DNA from: Allorhodoferax sp032337135
GTDB taxonomy: Bacteria > Pseudomonadota > Gammaproteobacteria > Burkholderiales > Burkholderiaceae_C
Assembly (NCBI RefSeq): GCF_032337135.1
Contig: NZ_JAVXZZ010000003.1
Span: 372,001 to 436,000, forward strand
Length of the DNA: 64,000 nucleotides
Reading direction: 5' to 3'
The notes under the pieces: generated by a model
Told to the model about the DNA's origin: nothing
What the model saw: the letters and a program-made list of their open reading frames with translations, nothing else
The model's database searches: none
In this document: one piece after another, positions 54,062 through 62,787 of the stretch
Layout of the letters: every line of letters starts with the position of its first letter
Numbering within the stretch: position 1 is the first letter of the stretch
Program-made: the position numbers and the translations under genes

Positions 54062-55741
54062 ATGAGTTTGCGAATTCGAACCGCACAACTGAACTTTGTT
54101 GTCGGCGATCTGTCGGGCAATGCGGCAAAGATTCTTGATGCTGCGCGCATCGCCCATGCGGATGGCATCGATCTGCTCTTGACGCCTGAGTTGTCGATCT
54201 GTGGCTATGCTGCGGAAGACTTGTTCTTGCGGCCGGGTTTTGTGGCCGCATGTGTCGACGCTGTAGAACGTCTGGCAGTGCAGTTGGCAGAGTTTGATGG
54301 GCTCACGGTGGTGGTAGGACATCCTGTGGGCGGCGATGATCGTTCACGCTCGGTCACGCGGTCCCGACGCTTCAATGCTGCCAGCGTGCTGCGTGGCGGA
54401 CAAATTGCGCACCGCTACGCCAAGCGAGAGCTGCCCAATTACCAGGTATTCGACGAACGTCGTTATTTTGTTGGCGGAGATGCGCCTTGTGTGTTTGAAG
54501 CGGGTACTGGTGAGCATCGGATGCGGGTTGGCCTTCTCATCTGTGAGGACGCCTGGCATGACTATCCCGCGAATGAGTCGTTGGCGGCAGGTGCGGAACT
54601 GCTGGCGGTCATCAATGCGTCTCCATTCCATGTTGGCAAAGGGGGCGAGCGGGAGGCGGCCATGCGTGAGCGGGTGAAAGCGACCGGTCTGCCGCTCGTC
54701 TATGCCCACCTGGTGGGGGGGCAGGATGAGGTGGTTTTTGAAGGTCGCTCCTTTGCGCTGGATGCCCAGGGCGCGACGGTAGCGCGAGCGGTGGGTTTCC
54801 GTGAATGCGACTTCGATGTCGCTCTGTCCAGGAGTGCCGCAAATGGGTGGGTTGTTCGGGGCGTCGTCGAGCCTCAGGCCGACGCTGACGCGGATCTTTG
54901 GGACGCATTGGTCCTTGGTGTGCGCGACTACGTGGGCAAGAACGGTTTCCCCGGAGTTTTGATTGGTCTGTCCGGAGGCATTGATTCGGCGTTGGTGCTG
55001 GCGATTGCCGTCGACGCATTAGGGGCGGAGCGGGTGCGCGCCGTGATGATGCCTTCGCCTTACACCGCAGACATCAGCTGGATTGACGCCCGCGACATGG
55101 CGTCCCGCCTACGGGTACGCTACGACGAAATTTCGATCTTGCCTGAGTTCGAAGCCTTCAAGCAGTCTTTGATGCCCTTGTTTGAGGGGCGTGGCGAAGA
55201 TGCGACTGAAGAGAACCTGCAGGCGCGGATTCGTGGAACCATGTTGATGGCGTTGAGCAACAAGTTCGGCTCGATCGTGCTCACAACCGGCAACAAGTCG
55301 GAAATGGCTACCGGTTACTGCACCTTGTATGGTGACATGGCAGGGGGCTTCGCTGTGATCAAGGATTTGGTCAAGACCACCGTGTTCCGCCTAGCCCGCT
55401 GGCGCAACGCTCATGATCCCTATGGGCGAGGCCGCAATCCGATCCCCGAGCGCATTATCGTCCGGCCCCCCAGCGCAGAACTGCGGCCAGACCAGAAGGA
55501 CCAGGACAGTCTTCCACCATATGAAGTCCTGGACGCCATTTTGGAGCGGTATATGGAACAAGACCAGGGTATCGATGCCTTGGTAGCGCAGGGTTTTGCG
55601 CCCGCAGATGTCGAGAAAGTTACTCGCCTGATCAAAATCAACGAGTACAAGCGCCGACAAGCTCCAGTGGGAATTCGAGTCACCCACCGAAGTTTTGGCA
55701 AGGATTGGCGTTATCCTATTACCAATCGCTTTCGTGCCTGA
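54062..55741 (+). CDS. nadE: glutamine-dependent NAD+ synthetase
   Basis: A 559-residue two-domain enzyme. The N-terminal nitrilase-type glutaminase has Glu in LTPELSICGYAAEDL, Lys in YAKRELPNYQVFDE and Cys in LLICEDAWH. The C-terminal NAD synthetase has the P-loop GLSGGIDSALVLAI and TGNKSEMATGYCTLYGDMAGG. It makes NAD from deamido-NAD, ATP and glutamine. ATGs at 54035, 54059 and 54062 are in frame; 54062 has the best spacing to GGGA. A PII gene follows 47 bases later. Confidence 0.95.
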   Translation: MSLRIRTAQLNFVVGDLSGNAAKILDAARIAHADGIDLLLTPELSICGYAAEDLFLRPGFVAACVDAVERLAVQLAEFDGLTVVVGHPVGGDDRSRSVTRSRRFNAASVLRGGQIAHRYAKRELPNYQVFDERRYFVGGDAPCVFEAGTGEHRMRVGLLICEDAWHDYPANESLAAGAELLAVINASPFHVGKGGEREAAMRERVKATGLPLVYAHLVGGQDEVVFEGRSFALDAQGATVARAVGFRECDFDVALSRSAANGWVVRGVVEPQADADADLWDALVLGVRDYVGKNGFPGVLIGLSGGIDSALVLAIAVDALGAERVRAVMMPSPYTADISWIDARDMASRLRVRYDEISILPEFEAFKQSLMPLFEGRGEDATEENLQARIRGTMLMALSNKFGSIVLTTGNKSEMATGYCTLYGDMAGGFAVIKDLVKTTVFRLARWRNAHDPYGRGRNPIPERIIVRPPSAELRPDQKDQDSLPPYEVLDAILERYMEQDQGIDALVAQGFAPADVEKVTRLIKINEYKRRQAPVGIRVTHRSFGKDWRYPITNRFRA

Positions 55742-55788
55742 GCCGATGTGGTTTAGGACGGAACACCAGTTATTTTCGAGGAATACCC

Positions 55789-56127
55789 ATGAAACAGATT
55801 ACGGCCATTGTCAAACCATTCAAGCTGGAAGAAGTTCGTGAAGCGTTGGCCGAATGTGGGGTGACGGGTCTCACGGTGACCGAAGTCAAGGGTTTTGGAC
55901 GTCAGAAAGGTCATACCGAGCTGTACCGCGGAGCCGAGTACGTGGTCGACTTCCTGCCCAAGGTCAAGGTCGAAGTCGTTGTAAAGACGGATGACGTTGA
56001 CCGTTGCGTGGATGCCATCGTGAAGGCGGCGCATACCGGGAAGATTGGTGATGGCAAGATTTTCGTGACCGCTGTTGAGCGTGTGGTGCGCATTCGTACC
56101 GGAGAGCAAGACGAGTCGGCGATCTGA
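55789..56127 (+). CDS. glnB: nitrogen regulatory protein PII
   Basis: A 112-residue PII protein starting MKQITAIVKPFKLEEVREAL with the T-loop tyrosine in RGAEYVVDFLPK (uridylylation site) and the B- and C-loop segments TGKIGDGKIFV and RIRTGEQDESAI. It senses ATP/ADP and 2-oxoglutarate. Its place behind nadE is notable because PII is known to regulate a glutamine-dependent NadE in Azospirillum. glnB and glnK cannot be told apart by this sequence alone; no amtB gene follows. Confidence 0.93.
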   Translation: MKQITAIVKPFKLEEVREALAECGVTGLTVTEVKGFGRQKGHTELYRGAEYVVDFLPKVKVEVVVKTDDVDRCVDAIVKAAHTGKIGDGKIFVTAVERVVRIRTGEQDESAI

Positions 56128-56188
56128 TCGCAGAGTGTCCTGGGAGTCTTCTGGGAAGGCTACATTCAAGGCACCACGCTGCGGGCAC

Positions 56189-56581
56189 TTAGCGCGAGCC
56201 TAGCCAGGCGGAGACGGCGTCCACCCAGGTGACCGTGCACCAGAGCAGTGTCAGTAGGACAGCTGCGCTGCCCATGTCTTTGGCGCGCTTGGCCAGTGCG
56301 TGCCATTCACTGCCGAATCGGTCCACGGTTGACTCGAGTGCGGTGTTCAGCAACTCGACGACAAGTACGGCCAGAACGCTACCCAAGAGAAGCGATCGTT
56401 CGACCCAGGTGCTTCCCAGCCACATTGCCGTTGGCGCGAGGATCACGCAGGCCAGGGCTTCTTGTCGAAACGCGGTTTCATGCCAGCCAGCCTTCAATCC
56501 GTCCAGAGAGTAGCGGGTCGCGTGCCACCAGCGAATCAGCCCGGTACGTTGCTTTTGGGCGCCAACCTCTTCATCCTGCAT
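56189..56581 (-). CDS. dgkA: diacylglycerol kinase
   Basis: A 130-residue inner-membrane enzyme with three predicted helices and the DgkA motif VVELLNTALESTVDRFG, plus the N-terminal KAGWHETAFRQE. It recycles diacylglycerol to phosphatidate. The start at 56581 gives the usual length. It is 5 bases behind an RDD gene and the last of a five-gene unit led by a sigma factor. If the PlcP-like enzyme at 3210 works as proposed, it would produce the diacylglycerol substrate. Confidence 0.92.
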   Translation of the reverse strand: MQDEEVGAQKQRTGLIRWWHATRYSLDGLKAGWHETAFRQEALACVILAPTAMWLGSTWVERSLLLGSVLAVLVVELLNTALESTVDRFGSEWHALAKRAKDMGSAAVLLTLLWCTVTWVDAVSAWLGSR

Positions 56582-56586
56582 GGGAG

Positions 56587-57129
56587 TCACCGTCGGGCAG
56601 TTTTGGGTTTCGAGGACGACGGCGATTGTGCCGGGGCGATGTAGACCAGTCGTGTGCCGCAGGCCACGTCGTGCCAGCACTGCTTATCCGTGCGCAGTTG
56701 AGCAACCCCGTACCAGGCAACGAACCAGACAGCCCAAGACAGGCCAAGCGCAGACGGCGTGAAGGAGAGTGCCCATGCCAGTATGGCCGGAGGCAGTACC
56801 CATACCCAGCAAAGCAGGTAGCGCACCGCTGCCCTGGTCCGGGTCGGTAGTTGCCCGCTGCCTTGCTGTAGGTGCAGGTGCCAAGTCTTCATCGCCAATG
56901 TCTGACCCTTGGACCAGAACCAGATGAAGTAAAGGCCGATGATCAGAAAGAGAACCGCCTGCAGGGCGTGGCGATTGTCCAGTGCGTTATGGGTATGCGT
57001 CAACACGCCAAAGGGAAGAGCGGTTGCGAACAGCACTCCTGTCAACAGCAGGCCCTCATAGACCATGGCCGCCAAGCGGCGGGCGAGACTGGGTGCGACA
57101 GGCGCTGAGTTCGATTGGGCCGAAATCAC
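56587..57129 (-). CDS. RDD-family membrane protein
   Basis: A 180-residue protein with the RDD domain (APSLARRLAAMVYEGLLLTGVLF at the first helix; WSKGQTLAMKTWHLHL later) and about four helices. The role of most RDD proteins is unknown; some affect ion or solute transport. The start is a GTG at 57129, 4 bases after the DUF3106 gene. Part of the sigma-factor operon. Confidence 0.85.
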   Translation of the reverse strand: MISAQSNSAPVAPSLARRLAAMVYEGLLLTGVLFATALPFGVLTHTHNALDNRHALQAVLFLIIGLYFIWFWSKGQTLAMKTWHLHLQQGSGQLPTRTRAAVRYLLCWVWVLPPAILAWALSFTPSALGLSWAVWFVAWYGVAQLRTDKQCWHDVACGTRLVYIAPAQSPSSSKPKTARR

Positions 57130-57133
57130 TGCG

Positions 57134-57775
57134 TCAAGGAGTCGGTGCGATGGGGAGCAGGGTGTTGGGGTCCAGCCAATCTCTCAGGTTTCCTCGCAAT
57201 TGCTGCGCCTGACTCCATGGGGTCCCGACGGCCGCTTGCGGCGCATGCAGCAAGGCTGGACTGGTCACAGGGTTGGGTTTCGGGTTCTTTGCCGCACTGG
57301 GGCGCTTTTTGCCTGCCTGTGCGGCCAGTTTCTCGCGCTCCTCTGTCGGTAACGCCAGGTACTCTTCCCAAGTGCCGGCCTTGTTGGCCGGTGGCGCCAG
57401 CTTTGAGTTGGCGAAGTTCTCCCGAGCCCGTTCGCGCTGTGCTGCGTCGAGTGAAGCCCAAGATGCCATGCGCTCTTGCACTTTCTGCTGATCCACGCTC
57501 GAAAGGCTCGCGAAATTCTTGACGATGGCAATCCATTTGCGTCGATGCCCTTCACCGAGCTCATTCCAACGCGGCTGCAATGGCGCCAGGGCAGATTGCT
57601 GCGGGGGCGTCAGTTCATCCCATCGGGGCGCACCGATGGCGGGCAGTGCAGTGCGGGCCGTCGCTCCTCCCGCCACCGAGCTGTCGGGGCTCTGCGCCGC
57701 CACCTCCAGGCTAACGCAGAGCGTCAGGCCTAACAGAATGGGCAATGTAGGGCGCAACAAGAAGCCAGCGGGCAT
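57134..57775 (-). CDS. DUF3106 exported protein
   Basis: About 213 residues with a signal peptide (hydrophobic stretch LLRPTLPILLGLTLCVSL, cleavage near VAAQ) and the DUF3106 region: WDELTPPQQSALAPLQPRWNEL followed by charged helices with SVDQQKVQERMASW. The LTPxQ pattern resembles the periplasmic helical proteins Spy/CpxP/ZraP, so a stress or chaperone role is possible but unproven. In-frame starts at 57787, 57790 and 57796 (GTG) also exist. It follows DUF3619 in the sigma-factor operon. Confidence 0.8.
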   Translation of the reverse strand: MPAGFLLRPTLPILLGLTLCVSLEVAAQSPDSSVAGGATARTALPAIGAPRWDELTPPQQSALAPLQPRWNELGEGHRRKWIAIVKNFASLSSVDQQKVQERMASWASLDAAQRERARENFANSKLAPPANKAGTWEEYLALPTEEREKLAAQAGKKRPSAAKNPKPNPVTSPALLHAPQAAVGTPWSQAQQLRGNLRDWLDPNTLLPIAPTP

Positions 57776-57818
57776 AGCGTGACCCATCATACACACGCGA
57801 GGAACAGCGGGAACAGCG

Positions 57819-58241
57819 TCAATTGCGTTCCTTCAACTGCAGAAAGCGAGCAAAACCGGGATCCACATAGGCGGCTGGTGGAAGTTCGTCCGCCAGAAGT
57901 TCGGTGTCGACGTCAGCCAACTCGTGAGCGCGTTGTTCGTCCCCCAACTCCGAAATGGTCAGCAGTCCGCCCAGCAGCGCCAGCAGTGACAAGACGGACG
58001 CCAGCCGTGTCTTCCAGCCGCCACCCCAGGCCAACTGTCCGGTTCCGGCTTGGGTGTGCATCGCCGCGGTGCTCTGCAATATGACGATGCGCCGACGGGC
58101 CAATGCCAACTGACGTGCAATGCGCAGGCGCTCGGCAATGTCGGGGTGCACCGAGGCAACAGAGTGGTCCAACTGGGCAGCGATGCGCTTGCCAAAGTGG
58201 TCCGTCAGCAGTTGTCGCGTAGCGACGGTTGTATGTTTCAT
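57819..58241 (-). CDS. DUF3619 membrane protein, possible anti-sigma factor
   Basis: A 140-residue protein: a helical cytoplasmic N-terminal part of about 70 residues, one transmembrane helix (about 78-98, RLASVLSLLALLGGLLTI) and an acidic periplasmic tail. It matches the DUF3619 layout. Its start overlaps the stop of an ECF sigma gene by 4 bases, and size and topology are those of membrane anti-sigma factors, so I infer that role. AAGGGG precedes the start. Confidence 0.8.
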   Translation of the reverse strand: MKHTTVATRQLLTDHFGKRIAAQLDHSVASVHPDIAERLRIARQLALARRRIVILQSTAAMHTQAGTGQLAWGGGWKTRLASVLSLLALLGGLLTISELGDEQRAHELADVDTELLADELPPAAYVDPGFARFLQLKERN

Positions 58242-58807
58242 AGTCGTATCCCCTTTGCACTCAAGGCCTTTGCCAATGCCTGAACTGCACGAAAACAGTG
58301 CGTTTTGACGCTGCCTGCTGTGCAGCCCATGGCCTGGGCGGTCTCGGCGACGTCCATATCTTCCCAATAACGCAACAAGAACGCTTCGCGTTGACGCTCA
58401 GGCAGCACTTCGATTTCTTTTTCGATCGCGGTCAGCACCTGTCGGCGTTCGAGGCTTGTTTCGCCATGTTCCGCATGGTCCTGACCATCGGCCGACAGGA
58501 GGCTTTCCAGCAAGTCGAAGTCTCCGTCGTTGTCGGCACCGGCCTCGATGTCGCTGAAGTTGCTGATGACTGCGTTGTGAGTCTTCTGTCGGCGGAACCA
58601 GTCCAGAATGGTGTTGGACAGGATGCGTTGAAACAACGGTTGCAATTCGACCGTCGTCTTGTCACCGTAATGGATGGACAGCTTCATCATGCTGTCCTGG
58701 ACGATGTCCAGGGCCGCTTCCTCATTGCGGACGTGGTAAAGCGCGCGCTTGAAGGCGCGTTTTTCCACATCCTTGAGAAAATCGTTGAGTTCGCGTTCGG
58801 TGGCCAA
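58238..58807 (-). CDS. ECF-type RNA polymerase sigma factor
   Basis: A 189-residue sigma-70-family protein with region 2 (VRNEEAALDIVQDSMMKLSIHYG; RILSNTILDWFRRQK) and region 4 (VLPERQREAFLLRYWEDMDVAETAQAMGCTAGSVKTHCFRA). It is the first gene of a five-gene unit with DUF3619, DUF3106, RDD and dgkA, an arrangement suggesting an envelope-stress or lipid-related regulon. No self-regulated promoter could be identified. Confidence 0.93.
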   Translation of the reverse strand: MATERELNDFLKDVEKRAFKRALYHVRNEEAALDIVQDSMMKLSIHYGDKTTVELQPLFQRILSNTILDWFRRQKTHNAVISNFSDIEAGADNDGDFDLLESLLSADGQDHAEHGETSLERRQVLTAIEKEIEVLPERQREAFLLRYWEDMDVAETAQAMGCTAGSVKTHCFRAVQALAKALSAKGIRL

Positions 58808-59066
58808 TTGCGGAGTTGCCAGAGGCCATCGTGGCCGGTTTCTATGTCAGTCTGGCCTGAATTATCGCACTGACGAGCGGATGCACGGGCTTGGGTGCGC
58901 AAGACAATGTCATAATGTGGGCTGCATCATCAAAAGGCAAACGGGTCACTGCTCGGCGCGGATTCAATGCGCTCATGGTTTTGGCCTCAAGTCCTGACGC
59001 AACGCCACAAGTGTTTGCGAAGGGGCACCCAAGGTTTTTCGTTAGAGAAATTCACAAAGGTTGATC

Positions 59067-60848
59067 ATGGAAATTTCTTCTGCCGCTATGGCATCCATCG
59101 GTTCCAAGAACCCACATTCCGCCGGTACCCACGAACTGCGTGGTGCCGAGATCCTCGTCAAGGCGCTGCAGGCCGAAAATGTGAAGTACGTCTGGGGCTA
59201 TCCTGGCGGCTCGGTGCTGCACATCTACGACGCCTTCTACAAACAAGACACCATCCAGCACGTCCTGGTTCGGCACGAGCAAGCGGCCGTGCATGCGGCT
59301 GACGGCTACGCCCGCGCAACCGGCGACGTGGGGGTGGCTCTGGTGACGTCGGGCCCGGGCGTGACCAATGCGGTGACTGGTATCGCTACTGCCTACATGG
59401 ACAGCATCCCCCTGGTGGTGATCACCGGACAGGTGCCCACACACGCCATCGGTCTGGACGCCTTCCAGGAGTGCGACACCGTCGGCATCACGCGCCCCAT
59501 CGTGAAGCACAATTTCCTCGTCAAGGACGCCAACGACCTGGCAATGACGATGAAGAAGGCCTTCCACATCGCGCGCAGCGGTCGTCCCGGTCCGGTGGTG
59601 GTCGACATTCCTAAGGATGTGTCCTTCAAGAAGGTCCCTTATTCGGGTTACCCGGCCACGGTGGAAATGCGCTCGTACAACCCGGTGCGCAAAGGTCACG
59701 GTGGGCAGATCCGCAAGGCCTTGCAGTTGCTGTTGAGCGCCAAGCGCCCCTACATCTACACCGGTGGCGGCGTCTTGCTGAGCAATGCAACGCAGGAACT
59801 GCGTACCCTGGTCGACATGCTGGGCTACCCGGTGACCAATACTTTGATGGGCTTGGGCGCCTATCCGGCCAGCGACCGCAAGTTCCTGGGTATGCTGGGT
59901 ATGCACGGTACCGTGGAAGCCAACAACACCATGCAGAACTGTGACGTCCTGCTGGCCGTGGGGGCGCGCTTCGATGACCGCGTGATCGGCAACCCCAAGC
60001 ACTTCGCGCAGAACGAGCGCAAGATCATCCACATCGACATCGACCCGTCGAGCATTTCCAAGCGCGTGAAGGTCGATATTCCGATCGTTGGCGACGTCAA
60101 GGACGTGCTGACCGAGATGATCGGAATGATCCGCGAAACCGGCGGCAAGCCGGACTCGGGTGCGCTGTCGTCATGGTGGGAAACCATTGAAGGCTGGCGT
60201 GGGCAGAAATGCCTGAACTATGATTTGGGCAAGGGCGATGTCATCAAGCCGCAGGCGGTAATCGAAACCCTGTGGAACATGACCAAGGGCACCGATACCT
60301 ACGTTACCTCGGATGTGGGACAGCACCAGATGTGGGCGGCCCAGTACTACAAGTTTGATGAACCGCGTCGCTGGATCAATTCCGGTGGCCTGGGGACCAT
60401 GGGCGTGGGTATTCCCTATGCGATGGGCATCAAGCTCGCCAAACCAGAAAGCGAAGTGTTCTGCGTGACCGGCGAGGGTTCCGTGCAGATGTGCATCCAG
60501 GAGCTGTCGACTTGCCTGCAGTACAACACGCCGATCAAGGTGCTGGCGCTGAACAACCGCTACCTCGGGATGGTGCGCCAGTGGCAGGAAATTGAGTACT
60601 CGGGCCGTTATAGCCACAGCTACATGGATGCCTTGCCCAATTTCGTGAAACTCGCAGAAGCCTATGGCCATGTCGGCATGCTCATCGAGCGCCCGCAGGA
60701 CGTGGAGCCAGCGCTGCGCGAAGCACGCAAGTTGAAGGACCGCACTGTATTCATGGACTTCCGCACGGATCCCACAGAGAACGTGTTCCCGATGGTGCAG
60801 GCCGGCAAGGGCATCACCGAAATGCTGCTGGGGTCGGAAGACCTGTAA
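59067..60848 (+). CDS. ilvB: acetolactate synthase large subunit
   Basis: A 593-residue thiamine-diphosphate enzyme with GYPGGSVLHIYD, the catalytic Glu in VRHEQAAVHAADGYARA, the FAD region GLGAYPASDRKFLGMLGMHG and the TPP motif GEGSVQMCIQELSTCLQYNTPIKVLALNN. It condenses pyruvate (or pyruvate with 2-oxobutyrate) in valine, leucine and isoleucine synthesis. The ATG at 59067 has AAAGG 6 bases upstream. The 259 bases before it hold no leader peptide that I can support. First gene of ilvBNC. Confidence 0.96.
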   Translation: MEISSAAMASIGSKNPHSAGTHELRGAEILVKALQAENVKYVWGYPGGSVLHIYDAFYKQDTIQHVLVRHEQAAVHAADGYARATGDVGVALVTSGPGVTNAVTGIATAYMDSIPLVVITGQVPTHAIGLDAFQECDTVGITRPIVKHNFLVKDANDLAMTMKKAFHIARSGRPGPVVVDIPKDVSFKKVPYSGYPATVEMRSYNPVRKGHGGQIRKALQLLLSAKRPYIYTGGGVLLSNATQELRTLVDMLGYPVTNTLMGLGAYPASDRKFLGMLGMHGTVEANNTMQNCDVLLAVGARFDDRVIGNPKHFAQNERKIIHIDIDPSSISKRVKVDIPIVGDVKDVLTEMIGMIRETGGKPDSGALSSWWETIEGWRGQKCLNYDLGKGDVIKPQAVIETLWNMTKGTDTYVTSDVGQHQMWAAQYYKFDEPRRWINSGGLGTMGVGIPYAMGIKLAKPESEVFCVTGEGSVQMCIQELSTCLQYNTPIKVLALNNRYLGMVRQWQEIEYSGRYSHSYMDALPNFVKLAEAYGHVGMLIERPQDVEPALREARKLKDRTVFMDFRTDPTENVFPMVQAGKGITEMLLGSEDL

Positions 60849-60978
60849 CCCAAAGCCTGCGCCTCGTTCGATCCGGTTCGACCAGGGCGCAGACACCAAT
60901 CAGAAGACCAATCTATTGCCTGCCAAGCCCGGCGGTTACCGCCACCGGGGGAGGGCAGCGAAAAGAGGAATCGACATC

Positions 60979-61470
60979 ATGAAACACATCATTGCCGTCC
61001 TGCTGGAAAACGAACCTGGGGCCCTGTCTCGGGTCGTGGCCCTGTTTTCAGCCCGTGGATACAACATCGAGTCGCTGACGGTAGCACCAACCGAAGACGC
61101 GAGCCTGTCGCGCATGACCATCCAGACCACCGGTTCGGATGACGTCATCGAGCAGATCACCAAGCACCTCAACCGCCTGATCGAAGTGGTCAAGGTGGTC
61201 GACCTGACCGAAGGTTCCTACATCGAGCGCGAGCTCATGATGGTGAAGGTGCGCGCGGTCGGCAAGGAGCGTGAGGAAATGAAGCGCATGGCGGACATCT
61301 TCCGTGGTCGCATCATCGATGTGACGGAGAAGAGCTACACCATCGAGCTGACGGGCGACCAATCCAAGAACGATGCGTTCCTGGAGGCGATTGACCGCAC
61401 CAGTATCCTTGAGACCGTGCGCACCGGCTCCAGCGGCATTGGCCGCGGCGAGCGGGTGCTGCGGGTCTAG
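60979..61470 (+). CDS. ilvN: acetolactate synthase small (regulatory) subunit
   Basis: A 163-residue subunit with an N-terminal ACT domain (MKHIIAVLLENEPGALSRVVALFSARGYNIESL) that binds valine for feedback inhibition and the typical C-terminal part. It activates the IlvB subunit. AGAGGA precedes the start by 9 bases. It lies 130 bases behind ilvB. A small hairpin (CATGCGCC/GGCGCATG, 61484-61512) follows its stop, before ilvC. Confidence 0.97.
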   Translation: MKHIIAVLLENEPGALSRVVALFSARGYNIESLTVAPTEDASLSRMTIQTTGSDDVIEQITKHLNRLIEVVKVVDLTEGSYIERELMMVKVRAVGKEREEMKRMADIFRGRIIDVTEKSYTIELTGDQSKNDAFLEAIDRTSILETVRTGSSGIGRGERVLRV

Positions 61471-61604
61471 CAGAAGAGTTTTGCATGCGCCTTTTTTCTG
61501 GCTCGGCGCATGTGGATTTGTGGCGACAAGTTCCTACCGGTCGTCCTGAGCCAGGGTCTAAGCAAAAACCGGGCGCCATCGCCAACATTTAATCGGAGAA
61601 AGAA

Positions 61605-62621
61605 ATGAAAGTTTTTTACGACAAGGATTGTGATCTGAGCCTGATCAAGGGCAAAACCGTTGCCATCATCGGCTACGGCAGCCAAGGCCATGCCCACGCC
61701 CAGAACCTGAACGACTCTGGCGTCAAGGTCGTGGTCGGCCTGCGCAAGGGTGGCGCATCTTGGGACAAGGTGGCCAAGGCTGGTCTGAACGTGATGGAAG
61801 TAAACGATGCCGTGAAGGCCGCTGATCTGGTCATGATCCTGTTGCCCGACGAGAACATCCCTGAGGTATACAACAACAACGTGGCGCCCAACATGAAACA
61901 GGGTGCCACCCTGGCGTTCGCCCACGGCTTCAACGTGCATTACAACCAGGTGGTTCCCCGTGCCGATCTGGACGTGATCATGGTTGCCCCCAAGGGCCCT
62001 GGCCACACCGTACGTTCCGAGTACCTCAAGGGCGGCGGCGTGCCTTCCCTGATCGCTGTGTACCAGGACAAGTCCGGCAAGGCCCGTGACCTGGCCCTGT
62101 CCTACGCCATGGCCAACGGTGGCGGCAAGGGCGGCATCATCGAGACCAACTTCAAGGAAGAAACCGAGACCGACCTGTTCGGCGAGCAAGCCGTGCTGTG
62201 CGGTGGCGCAGTCGAACTCGTGAAGATGGGCTTCGAGACCCTGACCGAAGCCGGTTACGCCCCCGAAATGGCCTACTTCGAGTGCCTGCACGAGCTCAAG
62301 CTGATCGTTGACCTGATGTACGAAGGCGGCATCGCCAACATGAACTACTCCATTTCCAACAATGCGGAATATGGAGAGTACGTGACCGGTACCGAAGTCA
62401 TCAACGACAAGTCGCGCGAAGCCATGCGCAATGCCTTGAAGCGCATCCAGACCGGTGAGTACGCCAAGATGTTCATCCTGGAAGGCCGCACCAATTACCC
62501 GAGCATGACGGCCCGTCGTCGCCTGAATGCAGAGCACTCGATCGAGAAGGTCGGTGCCCAGTTGCGCGCCATGATGCCCTGGATTGCCAAGAACAAGCTG
62601 GTGGACCAGACCCGCAACTAA
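61605..62621 (+). CDS. ilvC: ketol-acid reductoisomerase
   Basis: A 338-residue class-I enzyme with the NADPH-binding GYGSQGHAHAQNL, the magnesium-binding Glu/Asp pattern in FGEQAVLCGG and ECLHELKLIVDLMYEGG. It converts acetolactate to dihydroxyisovalerate. GGAG lies 6-9 bases before the ATG. Third gene of the ilvBNC group, followed by a strong terminator. Confidence 0.98.
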   Translation: MKVFYDKDCDLSLIKGKTVAIIGYGSQGHAHAQNLNDSGVKVVVGLRKGGASWDKVAKAGLNVMEVNDAVKAADLVMILLPDENIPEVYNNNVAPNMKQGATLAFAHGFNVHYNQVVPRADLDVIMVAPKGPGHTVRSEYLKGGGVPSLIAVYQDKSGKARDLALSYAMANGGGKGGIIETNFKEETETDLFGEQAVLCGGAVELVKMGFETLTEAGYAPEMAYFECLHELKLIVDLMYEGGIANMNYSISNNAEYGEYVTGTEVINDKSREAMRNALKRIQTGEYAKMFILEGRTNYPSMTARRRLNAEHSIEKVGAQLRAMMPWIAKNKLVDQTRN

Positions 62622-62640
62622 GCGCACTCCACGTTCGCAG

Positions 62641-62670
62641 AAAAGGCCGCACACAGTGCGGCCTTTTTTT
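62641..62670 (+). terminator. rho-independent terminator after ilvC
   Basis: Perfect 8-bp stem GGCCGCAC / GTGCGGCC with an ACA loop, flanked by AAAA and followed by seven T residues, 19 bases after the ilvC stop. Confidence 0.93.
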
Positions 62671-62787
62671 GCGCCGCCTTTCTTGGTGCAACACTTGTAC
62701 CGATTGAGGGTAGTCCCGACGCCAGTCTGTGGCCGGCAGTGGATATACTGGGCAGACTAGGACCATACTTTTTTCAACGCTCCGTAC

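Noticed and set aside
58808..59066. Leader peptide or attenuator before ilvB
   Set aside because: I found no short frame rich in Val/Leu/Ile codons followed by alternative hairpins in this 259-base region.
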